Shown: in pieces, positions 27,942 through 36,611 of the stretch
Position numbering within the stretch: the first letter of the stretch is position 1
Layout: every line of letters starts with the position of its first letter
Source of the DNA: Bacteroidales bacterium
GTDB taxonomy: Bacteria; Bacteroidota; Bacteroidia; Bacteroidales; UBA932
Assembly: GCA_017501525.1 (NCBI GenBank)
Contig: JAFVWT010000011.1
Span: 62,001 to 126,000, forward strand
Length of the DNA stretch: 64,000 nucleotides
Direction: 5' to 3'
Notes under the pieces: generated by a model
What the model was told of the DNA's origin: nothing
Seen by the model: the letters and a program-made list of their open reading frames with translations, nothing else
Databases searched by the model: none
Position numbers and translations under genes: made by a program

Positions 27942-28727
27942 ATGAAAAAATTATTATTGTCTTTATTGTTTGCTACTCTTGTGTTTGTTTTATCGAGTTG
28001 CTCCAAATCGGCCGATGAAACTACTCCTGAAGAAAGGGTTGTGGTCTTGACTTTTGAGGGTGATTACTGGGATGCTCTTGTAGATGAGTCTCAATATGGT
28101 GGACCTCTTCTCTATGGGGATATGGTTAATGGTACTGATTATCAGTGGTATGATCAGGGTAATACCGAACTTGCTTCGGAACTTTGTGAAAATCAGGGCA
28201 GTACTATTTATTGGAATGGAGGGCATGCTATTTCTGATTTTGTCCATACAGATGTCTCTACTTGTGACTATACTCTTCAGTTGAGTGTTTCAAAATGTGA
28301 TGAGAATGGTAATGGCGGGCGTAATGGCTCAAAGAATTTCTGTGTTCATAATGGATATTTGAGCGATTTTGCAATAACAACCGGTTATTTTTATTTTAAG
28401 GATGGAGAACCCAGAGTGATAGATCATTTATATTTGACAAGTACTGCTTATTATCAAAACGAAGTGGGTAAAATCGTTACCTCGGAAGATTGGACAAAGA
28501 TTATCGCTACAGGTTTTGATTCTTCTTCAAATATTACAGGTGTTTCTGAATTTTATATCACAAAAGATGGTGTGACTGTTACCGATTGGACAAAATGGGA
28601 TATGAGGAGTGTCGGGGCGGCTGTGAAGGTGACTTTCAATTTTGATTCTTCGATGAAGAACGAATGGGGCCTTGCGATTCCTGCATATTTTGCTTATGAT
28701 GATGTTGCAGTTGTAATGGCTAAGTAA
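27942..28727 (+). CDS. DUF4465-like lipoprotein
   Basis: A 261-residue protein beginning MKKLLLSLLFATLVF with lipobox LSSC. An 18-codon upstream extension in the same frame would start before the promoter's -7 box and is rejected. VVLTFEGDYWDAL, NGGHAISDF and the C-terminal NEWGLAIPAYFAYDDVAV match the beta-sandwich DUF4465 family of Bacteroidetes surface proteins, which often bind glycans or act near cobalamin uptake; the ligand here is not known. A terminator follows. Confidence 0.7.
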   Translation: MKKLLLSLLFATLVFVLSSCSKSADETTPEERVVVLTFEGDYWDALVDESQYGGPLLYGDMVNGTDYQWYDQGNTELASELCENQGSTIYWNGGHAISDFVHTDVSTCDYTLQLSVSKCDENGNGGRNGSKNFCVHNGYLSDFAITTGYFYFKDGEPRVIDHLYLTSTAYYQNEVGKIVTSEDWTKIIATGFDSSSNITGVSEFYITKDGVTVTDWTKWDMRSVGAAVKVTFNFDSSMKNEWGLAIPAYFAYDDVAVVMAK

Positions 28728-28751
28728 GGTATATTTGGGATATTCCCCTTT

Positions 28752-28799
28752 TCGGCTTTGATAAGAGATAATATATTTCTTGTCAGAGCCGATTTTGTT
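28752..28799 (+). terminator. Terminator after DUF4465 gene
   Basis: TCGGCTTTGA (28752-28761) pairs with TCAGAGCCGA (28783-28792) with one internal mismatch, followed by TTTTGTT. Confidence 0.75.
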
Positions 28800-28934
28800 A
28801 ATTGTCAGTATCTTGTCTTTCTCTCTCTTTTTTCAATATATCATATAAGTTTAGTTGTGGATGAATTCAGATAATTAAAATAAATCATGATTTTATTTTT
28901 GTGGTATTGGTAAGTTATATTAAATGATAATATT

Positions 28935-29708
28935 ATGAGAAAATTAATTGGTTTTGTATTATTGTTTATAATCGCCTCATGCGCAAAGTATGAGGATGGT
29001 GATGGCGTTCAGATCCATAGTAATGGTTACATTGGAGCATACTATCAGCCGATAGAGATTGCTATGGAAAAGTTTAATGGGATGGATGCAGAATTCCTAC
29101 AAAGCGGTGGATATATAAATGTTTATAGTAAATCTGAGGAATATCATAGAGTATCTGTCCATAGAACCGGATATAATGATCTTGCTGAGTTTTATGGTGA
29201 TACAGCTTATGATACAACATTTTCATATACCCCGTATGTGAATGATCCACATGCTTTTCTGGCGGACGAAATTGATGCGATTGAGGTAACAAGTACTTCT
29301 TCGTATAATGGTATCCCTGCCGGTAGTGATTTGAGTAGTCAGTTCTATTTTTATGCGATGTCGATGTATCCATTTATTCAGAGTGGATATACAGACAAAT
29401 TTGACTATGTAAATGAGTATGCTCCCGCAATATTTCAGGAAGTCAGATATTATATACTTTATAGTAGATGTAATCGGGGAGTGGAAAGGTACGATATATA
29501 TCTTGGGAGTCCAATATATGGGGGACTTGATGAGATTGCTACTGAATCATTGAAACTTATTGGCGGAAGTGATATTTCAAGAAAAAGTATTTTCTTGCTC
29601 CAGATGAAGCAAATCCCCTCATCACCAGAGGGAGAACTTATAGTTAAAATTAGCTTTAAGGGGGGAGATAAACTCGAAGCAAGAGCATCATTGAGTAAAC
29701 TTATTTAG
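28935..29708 (+). CDS. Hypothetical lipoprotein
   Basis: A 257-residue protein with lipobox IASC (Cys16). The mature part is beta-rich and aromatic, for example NGYIGAYYQPIEIAMEKF and SPIYGGLDEIATESLK. No family recognised. A possible -7 box TATTTTTG lies about 35 bp upstream. Its stop codon directly abuts dispersed repeat copy 3, so the repeat may have trimmed the gene's natural end. Confidence 0.6.
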   Translation: MRKLIGFVLLFIIASCAKYEDGDGVQIHSNGYIGAYYQPIEIAMEKFNGMDAEFLQSGGYINVYSKSEEYHRVSVHRTGYNDLAEFYGDTAYDTTFSYTPYVNDPHAFLADEIDAIEVTSTSSYNGIPAGSDLSSQFYFYAMSMYPFIQSGYTDKFDYVNEYAPAIFQEVRYYILYSRCNRGVERYDIYLGSPIYGGLDEIATESLKLIGGSDISRKSIFLLQMKQIPSSPEGELIVKISFKGGDKLEARASLSKLI

Positions 29709-29902
29709 GTATCTGGTTGACGGGAGAGTGGTGGTTTTACCTTGGAGGCAGTGGTTGGAATGGAGGGTGGTGGTGTTGGGCTTTTCGAAGGGTCGCGGCT
29801 ATATTGCCGCTTCCTTCTCTTTCACAACCCCCAGACCCCCTTTTAAGGGGGCTATAGTCGCTGCGCTCCTATGTTTTGCTTTTGGGTTTGTGTGTAAGTG
29901 GT
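29708..29902 (+). repeat. Dispersed repeat, copy 3
   Basis: Third copy of the repeat at 72-278 and 401-566, in the same orientation. It begins with GGTATCTGGTTGACGGGAGAG immediately after the lipoprotein stop codon and carries the T-rich tail shared with copy 1. The remainder of the 369-bp gene-free stretch holds a REP-like palindrome and a terminator. Confidence 0.85.
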
Positions 29903-29942
29903 AAAATTTGGATGAAGCGGTTGTTAGAGACATTGATAAATT

Positions 29943-29996
29943 GAGATACCCGGTCAAGCCGGGTATGACATAGGTGATCGGTGCCGGGTATGACGT
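29943..29996. repeat. REP-like palindrome next to repeat copy 3
   Basis: GAGATACCCGG...CCGGGTATGAC is a palindrome of the same class as 315-341 but inverted and with CCCGG arms; a second partial unit GCCGGGTATGACGT follows. Confidence 0.55.
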
Positions 29997-30004
29997 AACA
30001 AAAT

Positions 30005-30042
30005 GGGGATTACTAAAAAGTAAATTAGTAATCCCCGTTTTA
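30005..30042 (-). terminator. Terminator after fucosidase gene (bidirectional)
   Basis: GGGGATTACT (30005-30014) and AGTAATCCCC (30027-30036) form a perfect 10-bp stem. T-runs flank it on both strands (GTTTTAG on plus, ATTTTGT on minus). Confidence 0.8.
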
Positions 30043-30077
30043 GATTGTCTCCAATCGCTAAAATATCTGTTACATAC

Positions 30078-31412
30078 TTATTTGAAGTTTATTTCGATAA
30101 TGAAGTCGGCACAATCTGAAGGTATTTCCGGTAGGGTGATGAATATCCCTTCTTTGTATTGTTTGTGTGAGAGTTTCTCTTTAGACGAGAATATCTCAGT
30201 ATCTTTTACTTTTCTGTCAGTCGAGTAGGGTACATATAGAGTCTTGCCCACTTTTGCTTTTGCAAGATCTTCGGGGAATATATGTAGCCACATTTTATTA
30301 TCCTTGTGAGTTATGACTCCCCAGCTTTGAGGAGGTACTAATGTGCTGCGGGTTCCGTAGATGGTTTCTCCGTTTGCTTCCATCCAGTCTCCAAGGGCAC
30401 TAAGGCGTTCAAGGGCTGTTGCAGGTATGCGTCCGTCGGGCTGAGGTCCTACATTCAGAAGAAGGTTTGCATCACGTCCGGCAGTTGAAACCAAATATTT
30501 GATGATTTGATTTATAGATTTGTAGTCCTGGTCTTTGATTCTGTATCCCCACGAGCGGTTCATTGTCTGACAAGTCTCCAAGGGAAGTGTGCTGACTTGA
30601 CCTTCGTGCCATCCTGCTGTATTCTCTCCGGGAATGTCTCTTTCAAATATTTGGATATTCTCCCCTTCGATGGGATTCAGGTGGTGGTTGTTTCCGATAA
30701 GGCAACCGGGTTGTAACTGGTGAATCAAAGGGTATATCTGGTCATATCTCCAATAGTATTCAACGGTATCTTGATCGTGATCCCAATGTCCGTCAAACCA
30801 GATACATCCGATATCTCCATATTTGGTGAGCAACTCGGTCAGCTGCCCTTTCATAAAGTCAAAGTAGGTGTTTTCATCGATTTGGGCGGGGCGGCCGGTG
30901 CCAAGTCCTGTCCTTCCGCGAGGGTAGTCAAGGCGTCCCCAGTCGAGAGTGGAATAGTAGAAGTGGAGGGCAATTCCTTGCTCCTTGCACTCTTTTGCGA
31001 TTTCTGCAATTATATCTTTTCCGTAGGGGGTCGAGTCTACAATGTTATAATCTGAACATTCTGTGTCAAACATTGAGAATCCGTCGTGGTGACGGGTGGT
31101 GATGCAGATATATTTGGCTCCCGAATCTTTTATTGCAGAGACCCACTCTTTCGCATTGAAATTTACAGGGTAAAATCCATCTGCAAGTTTAGGGTATTCC
31201 TGATAATGGATATCCTGATTGTGCATTACCCATTCTCCTTGTCCGAGCATACTGTAGATGCCCCAATGAATGAATATTCCGAGTTTGTACTCTCTGAACT
31301 TTTGTTGGGATTCAATAATCTCTTCGGATGGGGTATAGCCGGGTTGGGCATTTGAGGGAAGGATGCTCCCGAGGAGCAGGATGGTGACAATTGTCCAAAA
31401 TGTTTTTTTCAT
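30078..31412 (-). CDS. Alpha-L-fucosidase (GH29)
   Basis: A 444-residue exported glycosidase (signal peptide, cleavage near SNAQ at 20-23). The catalytic nucleophile Asp207 lies in IGCIWFDGHW; KLGIFIHWGIYS, TTRHHDGFSMFD and RDANLLLNVGP are further GH29 landmarks. It hydrolyses terminal alpha-fucose, probably from host glycans. No SusC/SusD pair is next to it, so it is not part of a classical polysaccharide utilisation locus here. Confidence 0.92.
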   Translation of the reverse strand: MKKTFWTIVTILLLGSILPSNAQPGYTPSEEIIESQQKFREYKLGIFIHWGIYSMLGQGEWVMHNQDIHYQEYPKLADGFYPVNFNAKEWVSAIKDSGAKYICITTRHHDGFSMFDTECSDYNIVDSTPYGKDIIAEIAKECKEQGIALHFYYSTLDWGRLDYPRGRTGLGTGRPAQIDENTYFDFMKGQLTELLTKYGDIGCIWFDGHWDHDQDTVEYYWRYDQIYPLIHQLQPGCLIGNNHHLNPIEGENIQIFERDIPGENTAGWHEGQVSTLPLETCQTMNRSWGYRIKDQDYKSINQIIKYLVSTAGRDANLLLNVGPQPDGRIPATALERLSALGDWMEANGETIYGTRSTLVPPQSWGVITHKDNKMWLHIFPEDLAKAKVGKTLYVPYSTDRKVKDTEIFSSKEKLSHKQYKEGIFITLPEIPSDCADFIIEINFK

Positions 31413-31457
31413 ATTATATCTGTTAAATTGTTTACGAAGAATTCCTTTAAGTGGGTA

Positions 31458-32456
31458 TTAGTACCCTTGTGCTTTGAGTTCCAGATGTGCCCCTTCAGGT
31501 GTGACGACTGAGCATCCTTCTTGTGGTGAACTCAAATGTCCTATGATGTCAAATTCCTGAAACTCCTTGTGGTATAGATCAAATAATGTTACAGGTATGG
31601 TTATCAGTAATTTGTAGTCGTCTCCTCCGTTGATGGCTGCAGTTATCGGGTCCATATCGAGTTCTTTTGCCATTTCAAAGGTCTTTGTCGCAATAGGGAT
31701 CTTTTCAAGATAGATTCTTGCTCCGAACCCACTATCAAGGGAGAGTTGTCTGACGGCTGCTCCGAGTGAATTTGTTACGAAGTATCCTTTGGTTGGTGGG
31801 GTCTCTATTTTCTGTAGTCGGGTTATAATCTGAGGATCAAGGCTGGGACTCAGGTATTGTTCCAGAATGTATTTGTAATTGTCAAGTTTGGGTTGGGGAG
31901 GTGTAATTCCGTTTGCAGTTTTTTGAAATGCTACTTTTTCCCTTTCCAGTACATGTAGTCCCATATAAGCTGCGCCGACATTCCCTGAAAGTAGGATAAG
32001 GTCTGTAGCAGTGGGGACAGGGGTTTTGTCTATGACCCTTTTGGGAATCTCTCCGATGGCGTTTATTGTTATTATAAGTCCCTTGCTTGAGGGAATCAGG
32101 TCCAAAGAGACAGCTTTGACTTTGTGTTCTTTTGCCGCTGTGCTGATTCCATTCCATAGCTGTTGGCAGTCCTCAAAAGAGAATCTGTTGGATAACGCTA
32201 TTGTTACATTGAGTGTAAGAGGATTGGCAATGCGGGAGTACAATTCTCCTATAAGATTTAATGTGAGCTTGTAGCCCAGGTGTTGCAACGGGTTGTATGT
32301 GAGATCAAAATTGATACCCTCTATAAATACCTTTTGGACTGAGGTTATCTTTCCTCTTGAGGTAAAAGGTATTGTGGTGTCATTTGTGTAGCCGGAGCCT
32401 TCAAAAAGTCTTGATATTGCTGCAATTTTGCCTATTTGGGATATTTCGGTTGCCAT
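31458..32456 (-). CDS. ThiL (thiamine-monophosphate kinase)-like protein, motif-poor
   Basis: A 332-residue protein with the overall PurM/ThiL fold: IEGINFDLTYNPLQHLGYK, LSGNVGAAYMGLHVLEREK, YILEQYLSPS and NGGDDYKLLITIP. Several residues that bind ATP and magnesium in ThiL are changed: the GDDAA motif reads TNDTT, the SDL metal motif reads GEL, GGDTT reads SLDLI, and DISDGL reads TNSLGA. It is therefore probably catalytically impaired or has another substrate. Divergent from the suf operon across 206 bp in which I see no TPP riboswitch. Confidence 0.7.
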   Translation of the reverse strand: MATEISQIGKIAAISRLFEGSGYTNDTTIPFTSRGKITSVQKVFIEGINFDLTYNPLQHLGYKLTLNLIGELYSRIANPLTLNVTIALSNRFSFEDCQQLWNGISTAAKEHKVKAVSLDLIPSSKGLIITINAIGEIPKRVIDKTPVPTATDLILLSGNVGAAYMGLHVLEREKVAFQKTANGITPPQPKLDNYKYILEQYLSPSLDPQIITRLQKIETPPTKGYFVTNSLGAAVRQLSLDSGFGARIYLEKIPIATKTFEMAKELDMDPITAAINGGDDYKLLITIPVTLFDLYHKEFQEFDIIGHLSSPQEGCSVVTPEGAHLELKAQGY

Positions 32457-32648
32457 AAAGATTGTATTTATGCTACAAATTTAACAAACAGTTTTAAAAT
32501 TCAACCTTTAAAACTTGGAATATATAGAACATGCCTTAAGTGCAAGTCGTAACGGAATGGAGGATTGCTTACATTTCCGAGGTACAGCCTTAAAAGACCG
32601 AGAACCGTGATTTTTGGAGAAAATTATATGATTTCTGATAATAAAAGT

Positions 32649-32656
32649 TATCTTTG
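32649..32656 (+). promoter_or_regulatory. Candidate -7 box for the suf operon
   Basis: TATCTTTG matches the Bacteroidetes -7 consensus and ends 6 bases before the sufB ATG, which would make the mRNA almost leaderless. No good -33 TTTG at the usual spacing was found, so this is tentative. Confidence 0.4.
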
Positions 32657-32662
32657 TGACTT

Positions 32663-34099
32663 ATGAGTGAAAAAGCAGATATAATTAAAGAGATTAGTGA
32701 AAGTGAGTATAAGCACGGCTTTGAGACTCACTTGGAACAGGAGTTCATTCCCAAAGGTTTAAATGAGGATATTATTAGGCTTATCTCTCAGAAAAAGAGT
32801 GAACCCCAGTGGCTTCTGGATTTTAGATTGAAAGCTTTCAGGAAGTGGCAGACAATGAAATTGCCTACCTGGGCTCATCTGAATATTCCTGAGATAGATT
32901 TTCAAGATATAATATACTACGCTGCACCTAAGAAGAAAAGCGAGAAAAAGGAGATTGATCCTGAACTGATGGAGACTTTCGACAAGTTGGGTATTCCTCT
33001 TCACGAAAGAAATGTGCTTGCAGGTATGGCGGTTGATGCTGTTTTTGATTCAGTCTCTGTAAAAACAACTTTCAGAGAGAATCTTGCAGAGAAGGGTATT
33101 ATATTTTGTTCGTTTTCTGAGGCTGTAAGGGATTATCCCGATTTGGTACAGAAGTATTTGGCGTCGGTAGTACCTATCGGTGATAATTTTTATGCAGCAC
33201 TAAATTCGGCAGTTTTTTCTGATGGATCGTTCTGCTATATACCCAAAGGGGTACATTGTCCGATGGAACTTTCGAGTTATTTCAGAATAAATGCAAGAGG
33301 CACAGGTCAATTTGAAAGGACTCTTATAGTGGCTGATGAAGGGTCGTATGTAAGCTATCTGGAGGGATGTACTGCTCCCCAAAGAGATGAGAACCAACTT
33401 CATGCAGCAGTTGTGGAGATTGTGGTTCTGGCAAATGCCGAGGTAAAATATTCTACAGTCCAGAACTGGTATCCGGGAGATGCCAATGGAAAGGGCGGTA
33501 TTTATAATTTTGTAACGAAGAGAGGTATCTGTAAGGGGGAAAACAGTAAACTTTTTTGGACTCAGGTCGAGACCGGTTCCGCCATTACGTGGAAATATCC
33601 CAGTACAATCCTCAAAGGGGATAATTCTGTATCAGAATTCTATTCAGTGGCTGTAACAAATAATTATCAGCAGGCAGATACCGGGACAAAGATGATTCAT
33701 GCAGGTAAGAATACCCGTAGCAGAATTGTGAGCAAGGGTATATCAGCAGGTCGTAGTGAGAATAGTTATCGGGGGTTGGTGATGATACTTCCAGGGGCGG
33801 AGAATGCCCGCAACCATACCCAGTGCGATTCTTTATTGCTTGGAGATAAGTGTGGAGCCCATACTTTTCCCGTTATAGAGAACCAAAATCCTACCGCCAT
33901 CACTGAGCATGAAGCTACAACTTCCAAAATTAGTGAAGATCAGTTGTTTTATTGCCGTCAGAGGGGGATTTCTGAGGAAAATGCTGTAGGACTTATTATC
34001 GGAGGTTATACAAAAGAGGTTATTAATAAACTTCCTATGGAATTTGCTGTAGAGGCTCAGAAGCTCCTGCAGGTTTCATTGGAAGGAAGTGTAGGTTAG
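32663..34099 (+). CDS. sufB: Fe-S cluster assembly protein SufB
   Basis: A 478-residue scaffold subunit of the SufBCD complex. Conserved segments include [32 protein letters not shown], the SYLEGCTAP loop, and near the C-terminus [27 protein letters not shown]. It builds Fe-S clusters in the cytoplasm with SufC ATPase and SufD. First gene of sufB-pnuC-sufC-sufD. Confidence 0.97.
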   Translation: MSEKADIIKEISESEYKHGFETHLEQEFIPKGLNEDIIRLISQKKSEPQWLLDFRLKAFRKWQTMKLPTWAHLNIPEIDFQDIIYYAAPKKKSEKKEIDPELMETFDKLGIPLHERNVLAGMAVDAVFDSVSVKTTFRENLAEKGIIFCSFSEAVRDYPDLVQKYLASVVPIGDNFYAALNSAVFSDGSFCYIPKGVHCPMELSSYFRINARGTGQFERTLIVADEGSYVSYLEGCTAPQRDENQLHAAVVEIVVLANAEVKYSTVQNWYPGDANGKGGIYNFVTKRGICKGENSKLFWTQVETGSAITWKYPSTILKGDNSVSEFYSVAVTNNYQQADTGTKMIHAGKNTRSRIVSKGISAGRSENSYRGLVMILPGAENARNHTQCDSLLLGDKCGAHTFPVIENQNPTAITEHEATTSKISEDQLFYCRQRGISEENAVGLIIGGYTKEVINKLPMEFAVEAQKLLQVSLEGSVG

Positions 34100-34105
34100 G
34101 ATTTT

Positions 34106-34768
34106 ATGATGGAGTTGTTTAGTATAGATTTTGTGTTGTTTACCCTCGGGGGGTATAGTGTGAGTCTGCTGGAGTTGCTGTCAGTCGGCTTTGGATTGGT
34201 AAATGTATATCTGGCGGGTAGAGGAAAAAGCATAAATTTCTGGTTTGGATATATTTATGCTATTTTGCTCTTTGTAATGTTTATACAGAAACATCTTTAT
34301 TCAAGTATGCTTCTTCAGCCAATTTCTCTTGCTTTTACAATTTTGGGACATTATAGGTGGACCCATCCCGCGAAGGATGAAGAGAACCATAATAAAGAGT
34401 TGAAGGTTACAATGCTCAATGCACGTCAACGATTGCTTTTTGTTGGTGGGATTATATTATTTACCGCAGTGTGGGGATTTTTTATGCAGTGGATTTCGGG
34501 ACAGTTCCCTGATCTTTTCCCACCTGCCCGCAGGCCATTCCTTGATGCGTGTGTAATGGGAGCTATGTTTACTGCCCAATACCTGTCGGCCCAGAAGAAA
34601 CTTGATTGCTGGGGAGCCTGGATTATTGTGAATACAACAAATATTATATTATACCTTTCTGCAGGTCTGGTATTTATGCCTATAGTGAGCACACTTTATT
34701 GGATAAATGCTGTGTTAGGTTTTACAACCTGGAGAAAAGAAATGAAAAAAGAAAATTGCAATGCTTAA
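34106..34768 (+). CDS. pnuC: PnuC-family vitamin transporter
   Basis: A 220-residue membrane protein with about seven hydrophobic segments. [34 protein letters not shown] and [15 protein letters not shown] are typical of the PnuC family, which takes up nicotinamide riboside; relatives take thiamine or riboflavin. Placed 6 bp after sufB and overlapping sufC by 8 bp, so it is translated within the suf operon. The substrate is uncertain: no riboswitch marks it as a thiamine-specific PnuT. Confidence 0.85.
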   Translation: MMELFSIDFVLFTLGGYSVSLLELLSVGFGLVNVYLAGRGKSINFWFGYIYAILLFVMFIQKHLYSSMLLQPISLAFTILGHYRWTHPAKDEENHNKELKVTMLNARQRLLFVGGIILFTAVWGFFMQWISGQFPDLFPPARRPFLDACVMGAMFTAQYLSAQKKLDCWGAWIIVNTTNIILYLSAGLVFMPIVSTLYWINAVLGFTTWRKEMKKENCNA

Positions 34769-35504
34769 TATTAAAGATTTACACGCCTCAATAGGCGAAA
34801 AGGAGATTCTCAAGGGAATTAACCTGCAAGTCAAACCTGGTGAGATTCATGCTATTATGGGTCCTAATGGTTCGGGCAAATCTACACTCTCTTCAGTGTT
34901 GGCAGGTAGGGATACATATACAGTGACATCGGGTGAAATAGAATTTGAAGGGAAAAATATTCTTGAACTCTCACCTGAAGAACGTTCTATAGCAGGAATA
35001 TTTTTAGGATTTCAGTATCCGATCGAAATTCCTGGAGTTACTAATGTTAACTTTATGAGGACAGCAGTTAATGAACATCGTAAGGCTAAAGGTCTTGAGC
35101 CGTTAAATGCTGCTGCATTCCTTAAAATTATGAGAGAGAAAATGGAAGTGGTGGAGATGAACCCCTCATTCTCATCGCGTGGTGTTAATGTCGGTTTTTC
35201 AGGTGGGGAGAAAAAGAGAAACGAGATATTCCAGATGGCTATGCTCGAGCCCAAACTTGCGATTCTTGACGAGACAGACAGTGGACTTGATGTGGATGCT
35301 TTGAGAATAGTGGCGACTGGTGTTAACAAACTCAAGCGTCCCGATAATGCGACAATTGTCATAACTCACTATCAGAGATTATTGGATTATATCGTTCCGG
35401 ACATAGTTCATATTCTGTACAATGGTCAAATTATAAAGACAGCAGGTAAGGAATTGGCTTTGGAGGTTGAGAAACGAGGTTATGATTGGCTTATTAACGG
35501 ATAG
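34761..35504 (+). CDS. sufC: Fe-S cluster assembly ATPase SufC
   Basis: A 247-residue ABC ATPase. Walker [10 protein letters not shown] (34-42), signature [11 protein letters not shown], and Walker [17 protein letters not shown] are all intact. It powers the SufBCD scaffold. Overlaps the end of pnuC. Confidence 0.97.
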   Translation: MLNIKDLHASIGEKEILKGINLQVKPGEIHAIMGPNGSGKSTLSSVLAGRDTYTVTSGEIEFEGKNILELSPEERSIAGIFLGFQYPIEIPGVTNVNFMRTAVNEHRKAKGLEPLNAAAFLKIMREKMEVVEMNPSFSSRGVNVGFSGGEKKRNEIFQMAMLEPKLAILDETDSGLDVDALRIVATGVNKLKRPDNATIVITHYQRLLDYIVPDIVHILYNGQIIKTAGKELALEVEKRGYDWLING

Positions 35505-35507
35505 GGT

Positions 35508-36518
35508 ATGACAGAAAACAACTATATATATGCCCCTTCAGAGCATCCGGCCGACAAATTCAGGTGCAAGGTCCCAATGAAGGGAACCCGTCAATTGTTT
35601 GTGATTGATGGAGGAGTTCAAGGGACTGCTGCCCCATTGTCGATAAAATTTGACGAAGGTAATTGCAGTGACGAGATTTTGCAGGTTATCGGAGTGAGAA
35701 CATCTTCAGGCCCTAAGGAACTCTCTTCAGAAAGTTCTTTTTCTTTCGGGCAGAATTCTCAGGGAAGGTTAATTTTATGTTCTCATACTTTTGCTGAGGA
35801 CCCTTTTATTACTAAAGAGAAGATAAAAATATCTCTTGCTCCGAATTCATCTGTTGATATTGTATTGATGCAGAATGAGCATAACGATGCGGAACATATT
35901 TCAGAATTTGAGATAGATATTCAGAGGGATGCTTCATTGAGAATGGTTTTTCTGACACTTCATGGAGGAAAGATTTCAAATAATATTAAGGTTAATCTCA
36001 ATGGGGAGAATGCCTCATGTGACCTTAACGGATTGTATATCGTAGATGGAAAGCAGCAGGTGCGGAATCTGGTTTCAATGAATCACAAAGATCCTCACTG
36101 TTATAGTTCACAATTATTTAAAGGTATTCTCGACGATGCTTCTGTAGCTTCATTTTCAGGGCTTATACATGTTTGGCCCGATGCGCAGAAGACTCAGGCA
36201 TATCAGGAAAACCACAATCTTTTGTTGACTAAGGAGGCAAAGGTTTATTCTGAACCCCAACTTGAAATATATGCTGACGATGTGAAGTGTTCTCATGGCG
36301 CAACAAACGGTCGTCTTGATGAAAATGAACTATTTTATCTCCGTTCAAGAGGTATTCCTAAAAAAGAAGCACAATTACTTCAGCAGCAGGCGTTTGCATA
36401 CGCAGTGCTCGATAAGATCTCTTCGGAGGAACTTAAGGAGAGGATGGTTTCATTGACCGAACAAAGGCTTCGTGGAGAGTTCTCCAAATGCAAGAACTGT
36501 TGTAAAAACTGTTGTTGA
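35508..36518 (+). CDS. sufD: Fe-S cluster assembly protein SufD with Cys-rich tail
   Basis: A 336-residue partner of SufB with the same beta-helix core (YQENHNLLLTKEAKVYSEPQLEIYADDVKCSHGAT, then LDENELFYLRSRGIPKKEAQ). The short spacing of 3 bp after sufC keeps it in the operon. The end is unusual: the last ten residues are KCKNCCKNCC, five of them Cys. sufS and sufU are not in the cluster or the window, so the sulfur donor is encoded elsewhere. Confidence 0.93.
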   Translation: MTENNYIYAPSEHPADKFRCKVPMKGTRQLFVIDGGVQGTAAPLSIKFDEGNCSDEILQVIGVRTSSGPKELSSESSFSFGQNSQGRLILCSHTFAEDPFITKEKIKISLAPNSSVDIVLMQNEHNDAEHISEFEIDIQRDASLRMVFLTLHGGKISNNIKVNLNGENASCDLNGLYIVDGKQQVRNLVSMNHKDPHCYSSQLFKGILDDASVASFSGLIHVWPDAQKTQAYQENHNLLLTKEAKVYSEPQLEIYADDVKCSHGATNGRLDENELFYLRSRGIPKKEAQLLQQQAFAYAVLDKISSEELKERMVSLTEQRLRGEFSKCKNCCKNCC

Positions 36519-36546
36519 CAAGGTCTGTCAGATCAAGTAGCTATAG

Positions 36547-36592
36547 AAAAAGGGAAAGGTGATATATTATCAAGCCTTTCCCCTTTTTTATA
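36547..36592. terminator. Bidirectional terminator between sufD and POT transporter
   Basis: AAAAAGGGAAAGG (36547-36559) pairs with CCTTTCCCCTTTTTT (36575-36589) with one bulged C. A-run and T-run flank the stem, so it can serve both converging transcripts. Confidence 0.85.
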
Positions 36593-36611
36593 ATTTAGAT
36601 TGTCTTAGTTC

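Noticed and set aside
32457..32662. Possible TPP riboswitch between the ThiL-like gene and the suf operon
   Set aside because: The conserved CTGAGA and ACCTGA cores are absent on both strands.
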